Translations under genes and position numbers: made by a program
In this document: one piece after another, positions 15,401-30,900 of the stretch
Layout: each line of letters opens with the position of its first letter
Numbering within the stretch: position 1 is the stretch's first letter
The notes under the pieces: model-generated
Database searches by the model: none
Seen by the model: the letters and a program-made list of their open reading frames with translations, nothing else
What the model was told of the DNA's origin: nothing
Source of the DNA: Psettodes erumei
Taxonomy: Eukaryota > Chordata > Actinopteri > Pleuronectiformes > Psettodidae
Reading direction: 5' to 3'
Length of the DNA: 64,000 nt
NCBI GenBank assembly: GCA_016785225.1
Contig: JAFBJZ010000900.1
Coordinates: forward strand, 1 to 64,000

Positions 15401-18400
15401 TGAAAAATACAGAAAATAATACAGGTCGTTAGCATCCCAACAGTGCACGGTGATTTCAATATGCAGTGCGTGTGTGTGTGTGCATGAGGCTTGCCGAGCT
15501 GGCTATATCTACAGCTCTGCAACATTTAAGTACTGCCAAACATTGTAACCAGAGAATATAAATCAATAATGCTACAGACAGTACAAAGCATATCCCAAAC
15601 TCCCACACGTACACGCACACAGACAAGCGCAGGCACATGCAAGCACGCACGCGCACACACAGGAATCGTGTGATCTGAAGGTTGCTGTGCTACAGCTGTG
15701 CATGTCAGTGGTTTCCAGTGGGTGACTCCACTCCTGCTCTCAAGGCTGTGGAGACTCAGTGACATCCCTTTATGTCACAGTAATGTTACAGTGGTTATTC
15801 GCTGCGGACAGTCCACTGGCACTTATTTTCTTCAGGGCAGTGCAAGAGATACAGGAAATGCACAAAGGCAGAGAAATGAGCAAAGATAATTAGAGGTTGG
15901 GGCTATTTAATGGAAATAAATTGGCGGGGGGTCTTCAAGTGTTACCGCAGGCAACACTAATCAACAACCGCAGCTTGACCACGAGGAGCTTGGTCTGGGT
16001 TCATGGCATGACCAATCAAGTCTGCAAAGAACCTACCCTTATTTTGCATAATTCTTGGTACCTGCAACCCAGTTTGAGCTTCTACAGTGAGTGATATGAG
16101 AAAAATGGTCTTAGTCTGACATTGTTAATGCTGCACATATCTGCTACTGTGCAGTTATTGTAAAACATTGCAGCTGTATTCAGGAACCATTACTGATCCT
16201 TATTTTATCTTTTATTCCTTCTTCTGCTTTGGATTAACACAGTAATGGATTATGCTTTCACCTTTACGAATACAACTAAAAATATATGTATAAAAAAAGT
16301 CTTGAAGTCCAAGGATTATTAAGGACATTTTTTGGTTTAGTTTTGTTTATGTGTGCATATATGATAAAACCAAAAGAAACCAGATCTGTGTGGTTCATTT
16401 TACAGTTTAAAAATTACTGAAATTTGTAATGTGAACTTAAAGGGTCCCAGTACACTTAATGTTTTGAATTTAAAGTTATTAATGTTAAGGCTGAAGTCTG
16501 TGCAGGTTTAATAAGCCCATGAAGCTATAATCAAACACCAGAAAGGCTCTCGCAGATGGTCGCTGCATTACTTGGTCCATGGAAAAGAACAGATGCACTG
16601 CTTGACATTTAGAATAAGGATAATTTGAACAAACTAGAAGAAGAGACTTCTGATGTAAGCGTACAAGATTGCAGCACAGCAGCAGATCAAGAGAGCTAAA
16701 ATGACCAGAGAGGGAAGAATGAGTTTAAATAAAAATGTGAGGACAAACTGTTAAATTGCTTAATGAAAGTTTTACGGTTGAAGACATAGACAGAAGACAT
16801 TACAAAAGCAGGCATACATGATTAAAGTTTTTTTTTTTCTGATTCCCCAGTTGCTGAGCCAATAAGCAGGCCACTGCACTGCTATTTAAAACTATGTACT
16901 TAACACTGTCCAATCTGAACTATGATTGCATATGTTTGCATATTCCTTTGGAAAAAAGAACAATCGCTTCTCCTGCAGACATCTGGTCATCAATAAAAGA
17001 GTAAAGAGCGCCTCACTTTCAACCTCCAGACACTGACATTATTGGTGGGGGGGCTGGAGAGAGCCCTAAATCAGTGGAGCCAGAAACAGGAAGCGCTGAA
17101 GCATGTCCAGGCAGATGTCATGGACCACAAGAAAAGTGCTGCCGCAGTGAGACCAGGGCAGGGGGAGCAGCATCAAAGAGAAACCACCCTTGACCACAAG
17201 TTATCGTCTCATTTGTCTCAATCGCCTCATTTGACAAAAGGTGGACGCCTGGTCGGTGCAAGACTGCCATATGTGTAGCAAACTGCCAACATGATGGTGC
17301 AAGGAAAGCAGTGTATCTTTATAGAATGTTCTTTTCTGATTCAGCCACACCATGAAGGCAGTCGTTTGGATCTCTGGTCAAAAGTATGTTCAAAGTCTCA
17401 GCAGAGACTGGGCATAGTAAATAATCCGTAGTTGGGGAAAACATCCTCTAAGCATCTGATCTGGTGAAGCCTCCAGCTCGTCTGCTGTGCAAACTCACCC
17501 TCCTTACCCGTGATATATTCTCTAATCTGATATCAAATAATTGGAACAATAAAAGTAATGAGCACAGAAGAGGAGGAATAAATGAGGGAATCAGGGAACA
17601 AGAACTTCTCGTGCGAAAAGGAATGGCTTATTGGAAGCTGACAACATTACAGTTGAGGTTGCGTGCGACTGGGCGCGTGCGCATGCATACAGGCTCCTGC
17701 TAAAACCTCCCACACACAGTTTCCATAATCCCCCGTTTACCGCTGTGTGATGAATATGAGCTTGAACATCAAGCTTTTCGGAAAAATGTCACATCAAAAG
17801 TCTTCACTTGCGTGAGCTAACAAACATTTACAAGAAACAGGAAGTGTAATGCTACAGAGAGTTAGAAGGCGGGCAGCGGCATAGGCCACATTTTGTTTAC
17901 ATTTTGGAAAATTAACTTTGCTGAATTAGCTATTCACAGTTTATTATTTTGGTGGTACAATTACCACACTGACAACTATCACTCGATTACTTTGATTCAG
18001 AAGAAATCGCAAAAACTTTTTTTCTACCGAGTGCTGCAAAATGAGCCATCTTTTTTATTGTACAAAATACTTTACTGATGTTGAAGCTCATATTCATTAC
18101 ATTAAATCAGGCGCCGTCATTACAAGCGTATTTGCTGCAAGTTCATTAAGTATAAGACAAAGAATCTCACACAAGTGGATATTTAAGTTGACACCACTGA
18201 ATTGTCTTTGAGTTTCTGGCTTTTCATTTAACGCACTGTCCTCTCCTGGTTAAATCACAAAACCTAAAACTAACCATCCTTGTCCTTTAACCACATATAC
18301 AGTAAGTGGGAGTGTGGTGTGTATAATGGTGTGTGCATGTGACTGGTTGACATGAATTTTAAAAATCTTTCACGGGAAATGATGTCATTAAGGAAAGCTG

Positions 18401-21400
18401 CCCCGAGCTACTGTCCAACCCATCTTAAAATACACACACACACGTGCTTGAATGCAAGCTCAAACGCATATGGACACATCGACGGCACAGCAACACACGT
18501 GCGCATGCAAAATGACATTTTCGGCGACAGTCACCCAGAAGGATTTTTAGCACCGATGTTTGAAAATTAAAGTAACATACAGGTGGTGATCAGTACCAGC
18601 TCAACTGTCACAGTATCTGACAGGGAGGAGATAGCAGGAGCGCGAGACGGACAGAGAGGCGAAGAGATATGAGAGGAAATAAGAGCAAAGTGAAAAAGGA
18701 AATCGAGACACAGTGCCAATTACTGCAGCTGGGTGTTTGAATGACAGTTGTGCTGGATGACAGGGAAGGTGCCCAATTCGTGCCAACTGAGACGTCCGTG
18801 TGTGTCTGGGGCCGTCGCATTTCATTCACGTTACTGTACACAACATCCGCAGCACACAGCAGGCAGCTCATTTTAAAACTGTACCCCCCACGCCGTTACC
18901 TTTATTACACTGCAGTCACTTCATTATTTAGTAGCGGTGATCGAGCGATTAATCGGGACGAGAGCTGGCATTTCCAGATAATCAGCCTGCACTCACGAGG
19001 CTGTTAAAAAACAAAATGTCTGCAGACAGGAGAGAGGCTGCAGATATTTAAATAAAGTGTTGTTTTTTTTTTTCAAGTTTAGTTTTTGATTAGTAGTGGA
19101 CATTTTTTAAATTTAAAAGTAGAGAGCAGAGTGCTGCTCTACTTATTGTTTATTTGAGCAATTTTGTCTCATTTGTTATTATTTCGTTACTGATAAAGTC
19201 GCTGTTTTTTTCCAGCTACAGACTTCTCCACTGCCTCTGTGACACTGGTGACCCTCCCCTCCCTCCCTTCTCTCCCCCATCGTCTCCCCTCTCTGCCACA
19301 CAGTCCAACAAGCTGAAGGCTGTGAAGAGTTTAAGCCTCAAGCATTCAACCTCCACTGATTTCCTCAATTGCTTACTTTACATACAGCTGGTATTATTAT
19401 GCATTTTTTTGCTTAATTTTCACGGTTGTTACACTTTAAATATCGTTGAGGCATTATTAGAGACCAGCACACGCACACACACCCAGGCAGGCTCTGCAGA
19501 TCATCACACGAGGCGATGGTCCTTTTAACTTCACTGTGGCAGAAGTAACACCCCGTTTATTCGGGAACGCATAAAAAGCTCTACGCTATAAATTCATGAG
19601 GTTATTGTAAAGATCAGCTCCACGTGGGATTAGAAAAGAGCGGAGGAGCTAAATCGCTTGTTGACGGGTGCAGAGAAATGCCCGTTTGGGTGTGAACAGC
19701 CAGGCTACTGCTTCGCATAAGGCAGTGTACTGTCGCCTCACTGCAAGCTGTCGTCTTGTGTGCGAGGCTTTTGGAATGCCAGTGTGTGCAGCAACATGAT
19801 ATCTCTCAGAGCACAGCGCAGTTTATTGTGTTTTCTTGTATCAGCATATAGTCAAGTTGCCTGTTTGATTACTTTATGTAGCCATGCGATAAATATGCAA
19901 TATGCAATATAAGTGTCTATTCTGCATGAGGAATAAAGAAGAGTTGATCACTAGAAGACAGTGATTGGTCTGTCCTGATAAATAAAATATTTTCTGAACT
20001 AACTGTTTTCTACATCCATTTAGTATTATCATGCTCTTATTTTGAAGAATGTGAAATTACCACTGTTGCTACACTTAAAATTTTAATTCAGATGATTAGT
20101 TTTGACATTAAAAAAGTGAGCACCTTATTAGTGGTTCATTTGAGCAAAAATAAGTGGTATTTATTTTATTTGCTACTTGAACTCATGACAAACTTTGACA
20201 GAAATCAACATGACAAAGATTATATCCTCTCACTGCAAACCCAAGCTCATCTCTGTGAGGATACATGTGTACTGTGTCTGGTCTAATTTCACAAAAAATA
20301 TAAATTATTGATCAACTAACATAAAAATAAGTGAACACATGATATAATTAACTTGGGCCAAGGGTATTTCATCTCAACCCGCACACTCCCCTGGAGTACA
20401 ACAACCAGAAAAAAAAGAGAAAAGTTTGCTCAGTAACTGTCTACTCATCCCAAATGCATGCTCTGGATCAAAACAGCATGAATCGCTGCAGAATTTTATT
20501 CTTTAAAGCAAGAGTTAAAACAAGCTCTGGATGCAAGCAGAAAGCCTCCTTTGGGCCAGCAAGGCTGTAATGGCTGACAGCCCAAAACTCTTTCTCTATA
20601 AGATCATACATTTTTCATCACAGAAATGCTTTGAACCCCAAGTGTGGGGATCATTTCAATGGACTTCTAAAGAGTCTTAGTGCCACCCGAGAGTGGCACA
20701 GTGCTGATTTTCCTTCCCTGAGCAAATTGTGTTGAAAACCATGCAGAGGCACAACATTTAAAGAGCAAGAAGAAATGCACAAATCAATGAATAAGGGTTT
20801 TACAAGGAACTGTTGATAAATATCAACAGTCACACATGCAGCAGTCAAACATAAGAGAAAAGAACTAATATTCTTAATTTTTTATTTCAAATTCGGTCCT
20901 TCCTCCCGACCCCAGAGGGAAATCATTACTTCCAGCCTTCTAAATATGCGTGTGATTAATTATGCATCTTGTTATCACTGGCTAATCTGCATAGGACTCT
21001 CATGTATAAAGTCCCTCTCATTACCATTCAGGAGGCCATCTCACAGGTGTGCTGAGTAAATATACAACAAGCTGCAGCCGATCAAAAAGCATGCACCAAA
21101 AAAAAAAAAAAAAAAGTTAATAAACAGGCGAGTGCACGCACACAGTGGCATATTCAAACAGGCATACAGACAAGTTCAAACAAGCACGGGCACACATGCG
21201 TGCTCACTGGAGTGTATACACTCCTGGGAAACGTACACATGCACATACAGACGCGACGAGCGGACACCCACCAGGAAGCAGACACATTATCCAACCCCTC
21301 TGACAGAAGGTCCAGGCTTCCCCTCATATGGGCGGCAGTTTGGTCTGTGCCAACTCATTAAGAACACAGCTGGCCATAAGCCTCGGAGTGGGGGCAAGAC

Positions 21401-21870
21401 CACAGGGGTCCTCAGATGGGTGTCTGATTGGATTCTCAGTGTTCAAGAAGAATATACAAAAGTTCATTGTGGCGCGTGTCTTCAATACACGTAAAAGTGC
21501 GGCCTCATTCGACTGAGGCAAATTAAGCGTCTGTCCTTTACAGTAGCTCGTTACGCGCGCTGAAAATTCAGTGGGAGTTGTTTCCACTGTGAACGCAAAT
21601 TTAAGTCCGCAGTGGTGGCAGCTCACAGTTACGTTTGGAGAGGGGGGGGCAGCACTTCTCCCAGCACTCGATTTTTAAAACCCCCTGCAATATCAGCAGA
21701 GTGGTCTTCTTCCAACTTCTGCTGGAATATCACAAATTTCTGTTCCCTCACTGTAGATCCAAAACACTTATCTTCAGGCTACATACTGCCACCCAATGTA
21801 TCTTGTTTATTTTGGACACTTTCACCAGCACAGTGAGACGTTTTCTCTCTCCTCACCACATATATGTGTC

Positions 21871-21917
<47 letters not shown>

Positions 21918-24900
21918 TTTTTCATGTATCTTTGCCAGATAGTTGAATTGATCAGAATCTTTTTAAAAGTAATGCATGTTTTGTCTTTAAGTTTAATATA
22001 TGTTTGTTTTTACCATGTTTCCAAGGTATAAGCTCAACTTAACCAACTTGTACATGTTGTTTCTATTGGAGCAACTTAAACAAAAGGTAGAGCAAAGTTG
22101 GGGACTCATTATTTGCTGTGGCATTGTGCAAATGCAAGAACTAGAAAAAAAAGCAGACTCACTCAGGTTCCATTTGAGTCCAGTGGTGATTGTTTGGCAC
22201 GGTCCACCTACTGGAATGAGACTGCACCAGTCCCCCTCCAGGCCTGTGTTCACTCCCAGTCTGTGGCTTCCCTGCAGACACAAACCACATGATTGAAAAA
22301 AAAAAGAATAAATGAGTGTTTGGTTGCATGCATGTCTGTGTATGAGTCAATGATGAGAGGAAAAAACTGAATGAAAAGTAATAAAGGAGAAACCAAATGT
22401 AGAGCAAGACTTCCTGAAACTTCTGCAGCCCCAAATGAGAAACCTCGCTTCTCAACCCGGGGAACAAAGCTCATTAAAATAAATTATCACTCTCTTCAAA
22501 GCTGCAACCCATTTCCAGTTCCTACCCACACTTAAAAATGATACCTTGTCAATTCAAATTACACTGTATTTTAACTGTCTGTCATGCAAAAGATTTTTGT
22601 ACAACCCATAACCATTCTAATGCCACTGGATGTGCTGTGCATACTATAGTATATTTTATTAGCTTAGACAGAACATCAAACAGTGATGGGGAGGATGGTT
22701 GAGGTTTTTGGGTCTTTTTTCAATGGTGTCTGAGGGACACATGAAGAAATGTTTTTTGAGGTACAGTGAAGTCTTTTTATGGAGTGATCTACAAAGAAAA
22801 TAAACATGAACAAAATCTCAAAATGTCACGGTATCCTTTTGAGAAACTGGGCTTGGAAGAAAAAAGGAAGCGCATCACATAGTGTAGGTACAAGGTAGTG
22901 TCAGGCACTTCCAGGTGAATAATGACTTTGTTCTGAATGCACTGGTTAAAATAAAGCCAGATGCTAGAATGTAAAAAGGTCAAAGACAAATATTCTCTCT
23001 TTCACAGCATATAAAAAGATGATACAAAGTAACACCTCAATCTTGTTACAGCAAGCGCACATGTATTTGGGAAGGGAAGAGCCTGCAATGTGATAATTAT
23101 GTGTCATCAACACTTTGAATATCTGCAGGCTCGCAGTGCCATGTATGCTGAAACTGCCACATACTGGAGCACAAATACAAAGACAAAAAGCGTTGACAGC
23201 TAGAACTCAGATCAGTCATCTAAAAGGATCATACAGACACACACAAAGACTGCAGAGGCAGGCGTGCTCAATTAAGAGTTTGAAATCTTGAAGGAGTGAC
23301 ATGTTTAAAGCAGAGTTTTCTTTGCTCGGCCTCCCGGAGCTGCAGAGCCAGAGGGGAGGAACGATGGGAAAACTCTGGGCTTTGGAGCCTTTTGGTGTTC
23401 AGGAAACATCCCCGAGGTTGTTTTCTATACATAAACATCTCTTTGTGCAAGTGTGTCAGAGTCAGACCGTGGGTGAGGAAGAGGGGAAGGCAAATACACG
23501 TGCACCTGCACATGAACAGACACACATGCTGAGTTGGAGCAGGTGCTGCTGAAAGAAGGTGGTACCTTTTTGTGGTTGAGAGGCTAATTTGTAGATTCAC
23601 TTTCTACACTTCTGACAACAATTCAACTGAAACATGTCCCATTGATTGTGTGGACAAATCTAATGCAGTGTTTTGAATCTATTTAAAGCTAGAGAGGCAT
23701 TCTATTGTGTGAAGTCTGTTAAAATTTGGATGATGAGTTCAAATTTTTGTAGAACATCTTATAAAACTGCACTAAAAAAAAGATAAATGTAGACATGACA
23801 CCAATGTAAGGACATTACCAATCAATGTGAATAAGTTTGTAGATGCCGTGATATGCAAATATCACGCTCTCCATGACAATTACAAATAAGAAACAAAGAA
23901 ATGGGAACTTTCTTTTTGCTGTCTTGCATTTATTACACTGCGCTATCCATTACAGTACAGAATCATCCTGGGTCAGTTCTTTACCTCATGTTGAATGCCA
24001 CATATTTGAGCATCCCATTGTTGCTAACCTGCTCCAAAGCAGCAGAAGCTGGAACAAGGGAACATGCTGCAGGTATCACACTTTATCATTTAAATCAGTT
24101 CGCACTCAGACAAGTTTCACTCCTCAAAAGGGCATCAGGTAAACAAGCTTGTGGCTTTGACCTGGAGTGCGAGCTTCCAGAGTGATTTATAACACGGACC
24201 AGGCTGACACAGCACTGCGCATTGTCTGTTCCGGAGAGACGCAGTCTTTCTCATGCTTCTTCAGGGGCTGGGGATTCTAACTCGAGGATTTGTGGTGCTG
24301 CTTGGCCCCTCCGACTGAGTCTCAATAGAGCAGGCAGCAAGAGAAAAACAAAATAAACAGATTAACTCAGCACAAGTTTTTCCTTTTCTTTTCAGATCCA
24401 AATTGAGTAAATTTAGCATTGCCTTGGGACCGAGGCAGATTAAAACATCCTCTTGTCATGTCGGGACTCTGAATAAACATGCCTGCAGCCGCTGCAGTGT
24501 CCCCACCAATAATTTAATAAAAGACACGAGGACTGTGCAAAGCCCCGAACCAGCTATAGAAAACACAAGACTTCTACATATTTCCCAGGAGATAGCATAA
24601 TAACACTTTCACACATCAGATGGGAAACAAAAGCTAAAACAAACAGGCACCAACCTGATTAAATCAGAGCATGTCTGCGTCACAGGCATGCTCTGATTTA
24701 CTCAGAAATGAAGAAGCAGGTCTCACTAACCTTAGATGTGGCGGTTTGATGAGATATTACATTTATAGGCGTCTTTCAGGTATATAAGATATATTTTCAG
24801 TTGACATAATCCCCACATTTCAAATTTGCAAAAGGACATTTTGGACAGGAAAATGTAGCTCTAACCCTAATTTGTTGTGCATGCGTGTACGATTGTGTAT

Positions 24901-27900
24901 AAGTCATGAATGACTCTGCGTGTATTGATTGGATCACCAAATCCCAAAGCTGAGCACGTAATGAAGCTGTGATTGCATGGAATACGGGCGGTGAGGATAT
25001 TTGGCAAAAGTTGTAAACACTTCAATTACAGATGTAACTTGAACAAATAGCACTGGGCCTTTCAAAGGTTACGTTCACCTTCATGTACAGGCGTCTGCGT
25101 TCATCAGTCGCTGGCGAATGGGAGCCACGTTGACAAACGAGCTTAATTTACCCTCACTGAAGTAAGATTAATTGGAGGTGTCGAGTTATGAAGCAGCAAA
25201 TGACAACGCGCCTTTGGAATAATGACAAGAAGTGGGGAGGGAGTGCATGAGCGAGAGGTTTACATACTTAATGTATTACAACGTGTCATCTGAAAGTGTG
25301 ACAGTTAGCTGTTTGTCCTGAAGATCTCACAAACAAACAAGACGGGGAAAAAAAAAACCCTGAGAAGGTTAAAAAAGAAGAAGCACGGGTCCCAAATGGT
25401 GGCTGCTCAGCCCACTTGTAAATTCAATCAACTGAGGAGCGGGAGAAAGTGGATGGCATTGAGGAAAAACTATTTTGGAGCAAAAAAAAAGGAAAAAGAA
25501 AGACTCTCTCTCACTCATGCACAACAGCAAATTGGGGCACCATAAGAGCAGAGAAGTGTATGTGTGTGTGTGTATATGTTCTTGAAGTGATTGCTTAACA
25601 AAGAAACAAAGTGTTCAACACTCCAATCAAGGTGGAAGCAGAACAAGGAAAAGAGAGAGGGAACAGAAAATGAAAAGACCGAGTGGGAGAGGGGTGATTA
25701 GAAGGGGTGGGAGATGCTGGCGCAGGAGAGTCTAATATGGTGAAAATACACTGTGGTCTGCAGACAGAGAAGAGAGAGATGATATGCAAAAGCGAAATAC
25801 AGGGAAACCAGCATTTAAAAAAAAAAAAAACCTCAAGGGCAGATACAACAAGCAGGTTGCATCTGCTCGTTGAGGTTGATGTGTTATAACCTCGCTGCCT
25901 ATTTGTTTTTCCACCACACATGGTAGTAGTTCAAAGGAGAGAGAATTAAGTGAAAAACAGTGGACAGGGTACAATAGCTGCACAGGGAGGCTGTGTGTAT
26001 AGAATACACTCACAGGTCTGAGGAGGTATGCCAAGCTCGTGCCCTGTACGATCAACACGGGCAGCTGCGTCATGGACAGAGCATTGTGGAGCGTCTGGAC
26101 AGATGCCATGATCTGGTCAAGTCTGCCCGCCAGACCGCCCAAAGTCACTATGGCATCCACCTGGAAAGACAAACAAGAGTTTAATGAGTAACAGAAAACT
26201 GCCATGGTTTGACATGGCAGTTGGATTTTCTGGCAGGATGCCTCTTAAAAGAAAATATTATTTTCCCCTTTTTTTTAATGAAAAAATACATGTTTTGATT
26301 GCCTGATGACATGCCTAATTCATGGAGCAAGATATGGCCTATATGAGGAAGTACCTTGGCTTGGCCAACATCACAAGTGATAATCAAGCGACTCTTACTA
26401 TTTGGTTATGGCTGAGTTTAATGTGTTTCTACATACCATTTTGCAGCACCGCTCGGAGAAAGTATGTAAAATAGACAGAAAATAGAGGAATTCGGCAAAT
26501 AATTATAGGGAAGGAGAAGGGCATGTTAAAAAACATAATTTATTTCCTATCCAAACACTTAATGTAACAAATGTAGGACTGTAGCTTTATGGAAATGGGG
26601 CACCGCTTTCACCCGAACCTAATCACTCTTTTTCATCATTTTGTAATGAAATCTATTGAGTAGCTTTTGAGTAAGCGACAAACATCAAATGGGTCCAACA
26701 TATAAGCTTGTCGGTAAGGTTAAAGCTTGTCTGTATTTTTCTTGTTGTCCATGAGGTGCATATCTTGCTGTGAGGTCTACTGGTGTCTATCAATGAACCA
26801 CATTATTGCACTGGGCACTTGTTCCGTTATGACCGTATCATATAAAAAAAAATACTGAGTATATCTTGTATTAGTTGGAAGTTATACGCATGCCACAGAC
26901 AGGCTGGGGAATAATCAACAGAGGGACAAATGCATTATTAGTTTCTGTCTCATTAAGGGACTTGCAACTTAGAACAAAAAATATACATCTATACATCAAT
27001 ATACTGTATATCACCAACCTTATCGTTTTATGAAGAAACAGATAATAAACAAGCACAACAACAAAAGCCACTGGGACCATTAAACTTTAAACACAGAGCT
27101 GAGAGAAAGAAACACAGGGGACAGATAAACAATCAGCGATAGATCAAACAATGAATTCAGGCCATTGTGCTGAAGTTAAACATCAATCTCCTGAATTAAG
27201 AAGCAAACACGTTAACAGCAAATCAAGTCAGCTAAGTGGATTACTTAGACTAATACAATTTCCTGCAACCTCAGTGCTAAAAGGTTCGTTTTTATCTTTG
27301 AGCCAGCAGTTTACTTAAATATAAGCGCTCAGCAGTTATATCCTTACACAAAGTCCCCAATCAGTCGAGCGCCAGTGCTGACAGCTTTAAAACCCCAACA
27401 GAGCCCGGAGGGCAGAGGTGCTGTCACAAGCTGACAACTGACACTCACACCAGTATGGCAAATGAACACACACTCACTTCAGCAACACACTGGAAATACA
27501 TACACACAATGCAAGAGGTAAAATCATTTCCTATTACCTTTGCTGATGGCGACCATTACTGCTTGGGACGCACCTAAACATCGGGGGAATAGCAGCCAAT
27601 CATGTATAATCTGCTTTTCGGATCAACAATTTGTAACTTTGAGAACTTTCACTGCAGCTGCTGATCAGTCAGATCACATTTGCTCGGTGTCGGCGTACGT
27701 GCATGCATGAGCCCATTTTTAAGATACAGAACAACAGAGTTGCTCTGAGATGCTTTTTCACTTTGCGACTTCAACAACCTCAGATTACTTCAATAAAGCC
27801 AACATTTCCGAATAGGTGAAAGAGCTCAGATCAAACCTGCGCTGTAGCTCCTTACATAATGGGAATGGACTATTTACCAAACTGAATGTAATATAACTTA

Positions 27901-30900
27901 CTTCCTGCCTCAGGAGATGGAGTTAATGCAAAACTGAGTGCCTAGATTGAGGTTATTTCAACATCTGGCTCACACCCCCATAAACGGATGCATCACAGAA
28001 AACTGTAAGCAACCACACTTGGTAAACAGAATCCCCTCTGTGAGACAGAGGAGAGAGAGAGAGATTGCTGTAATAAAAACACAAATATATTTCCAATGTG
28101 CGCCGAGGTTTACAGAGACGTCTGCTGTGTGTGTGTATGCAGTATATATAATTTAGACTTGAATCCCATGACGACACCAAAACCAACAATACATTGTTGT
28201 TATAAATTCTTCTCGGATGTCCCTCTCACTTTGTTCCTGCTTCCCAAGAACTAATTCTTACACACAGGAAGCCCTGTCGGTCTCAAAGCTGCTACCAGGA
28301 ATGAATGAAAAACGGTATCGCACCAACAGTGAACAGTATCAGTGAAGAGTAGAGAAGATATTCACAGCTGGTGCCCAAAACCAGGGGACAGAAAAGCTCG
28401 ATGAAAATAAAACTGAGAAGTGTGTGTCCTTTTTCTACCTCTGATGACACGCTACTTTGCTCAATAAACTTTCCTTCGACAATTCTGCCCCGTATCAAAC
28501 TCTACATAATGGTTTAAATTTCTATTGTTCCCATTTCATGTTTGTTTCCCAAAAAAAAAAAAAAAAAACATGCGAGGAAACGACAACAACAAGCTGGCTC
28601 AACACCTTTGGCCGCGCTGCCTCCCGATTGGCTGGGGGAACCGGAGCGAGCAGCGCTGGCTCGGGGGGTCAACACAGAAACTCACATCCATTTATAGAGC
28701 GCGATGAAAAGATAGCCAGAGAAAGAGAGACGGAAAATTAACAGTGGTGCCGCTTATGCCCACAACAGCGAAGCCAGGAGAGACGCTGTAACTAGGACAG
28801 AGCTGTGAGGAGACCAGACAGGCCGGTGCACGCTCATACCACGCGATGGGATATGTGCATTTCAAACGCATGCACAAAGAGATGTAAACAGGTACCGCAT
28901 GCACACACTAGTCTATCACAAACACGTGCGCATTATATACAGACGCACTTTCCAAAGCACACACGCTGAGCTGCAAACACCCCAAAACACACAGCACGCC
29001 CACAAACAAACACAGGCTGAACCCCCCCACCATAATCCTGCGATAGCTTTCTCTGGGATTTCACCCAACACAATAAGAGATAAATTCTCTCAATTGGGTG
29101 CTGTGCGGAGGAAAACATTTAAGGGGCTAATACGTTGAATCTCCAAACAGCCCAAACAGGAGCCAAACGCTCAGTAATTTGCAAATCACCCGGTTATTAT
29201 TTCGGTTGTGCCATTCATTTGAACCACTAAGTGGATGGAAATTAGTGAAGGTGAGCATAAGCACAGAAAAAATGACATGACATGATATTAAATTATTAGG
29301 AAAGTTATGTTTTTACATGAGCTATGCCTATTCACGCAGTGTTTGAAGGGAACAAAAAGAGACTGGAATAGCACTCGGTAGAGTGCATACCTCCGCCAAG
29401 GGCAAACAATCTTACATGTCTGTGATAATGTGCATCAAATTATACAAACTCTTAGATCTCAGCATGATAAATGTCTTTTTTTACATCCTTTAGAGTCATA
29501 GCTCCATGATTTTACATGAGAAATTGATGTAAATGTTAAATGCCTCAACTTGTAGTATTGAAGAAAGTGATGGAAAATTTTCGCATGTGCTCCCTTAACT
29601 ACAGCTATCGGGTCCTGTACCACCGATAATCAGTATATGGCTACACGTTTGGCAATTTTCTCTGTCTCGCAATGGTGAAGAATCCTTCAAAGAATTTCCA
29701 GATACCAATCCCGATCACTCCCAAAATTTTAATAGTTTCTAAGTTAGACCAAGAGCCAAACAAACCAACAAAAACTCCCTGACGGAGATAACTAACTAGA
29801 CAGACAGACACGGGTGAAAACATAACCTCCTTAGCGAAGGTAATAATAGTCATAACAGGTAAAGAAAATAGGAAGAATCCTTGCAAACAAACAAAGAAAA
29901 AAAAGCCATCATCAGCAATACTTCAGACAGACAGACAGACAAACACTCACTGACAGTTCAAAGAAGAAAGAGTAAATATTAGCCAGGCCGAGGAAAAAAA
30001 AGGCCCATGGAAGGGAAGGACAAAAGTGTCCCTTCTCTTAGAGCCTCACGCCAAAATACTCAGTGACAAGTGTGGGAACATGTGCACATAGGACACGTGG
30101 CACTTGTTTGTGTGTCTGTGAGATTCATCTTCAAAGTCTTCCGTCAGCTCAGAGACGTGAAGTGATTGCTGCACTGATTGGAGCAACGCTCAGCGTGCTA
30201 TTTAAAAGTATCTAATAATGCGGGAAATAAGAAGACAGAGAAAGAGCATGAGACAGGCAAAAGTGATAGATACATTTCCCATGACACCACTCATCTTAAC
30301 AATGATCACTGTTGAAATTCTTCAAGTTGAAAATATACCGTTTGTATTATATAACACTTTTTTTTCCCTCGTGTGATGAACGTTCCGTGCAATCGAGCTG
30401 ACATCCTGGGAGCCAGAATGGAAATTGAGTCAATCTCTGGATCAGATCACTGTGTGTGTCTGGCTCTGCAGCAGCTGGCTGCACACAGGGCTTTGCTCTG
30501 GCTGGCAGCTCGTTTTGGAGGTCAGGCTTTTAGGGAATGCTTCACACTTTGCAAAAAAAAAAAAAAAAAATTGAAGTATATTGTTTTGAAAATATGGCAA
30601 ATGTGGCTAATAATATTTTTCAGCACATGTTTCTTCAGGGAACGTTGCGAGAGCACGGATGTTCTTTTCCTGCAGCACGTTGTTTTTTATGCATACACCT
30701 ACACACAGTGACATCTGGGATCAACTCGCAGTCGACTGCAGTCCAATGCTATTGACCTACGAGCAGCTCATCGTAAGTACCTGAGGACTGAATGCCTTGC
30801 TTAAGGGCAGGAGGGCTTTACTTGTTCTTTTTTTACCCATAGCTGCATCTACTGCTCGTAATTCTAACCATAATAAAAAATGGATTTGGTAGGCACATAT

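Larger units (their letters stand above)
3475..22162 (-). other. TPK1 last intron (18.7 kb)
   Basis: This intron is non-coding. It holds a Tc1-like relic (4591-5189), an (AT)n at 7668-7686, a CA-rich imperfect tract (8165-8207), a GA-rich stretch (10,640-11,000), (GT)n at 12,019-12,040, a pyrimidine tract (19,240-19,300) and an (AT)n plus T run (21,876-21,922). Non-repetitive, balanced-composition stretches that look like conserved non-coding DNA occur at 8,260-8,460, 8,940-9,330 and 20,930-21,040. No open frame has recognisable homology. Confidence 0.8.

Noticed and set aside
25732..26205. 157-codon minus frame as a complete gene
   Set aside because: Only 26,014-26,160 is TPK1 exon; the rest is intron read-through beyond clear splice sites.
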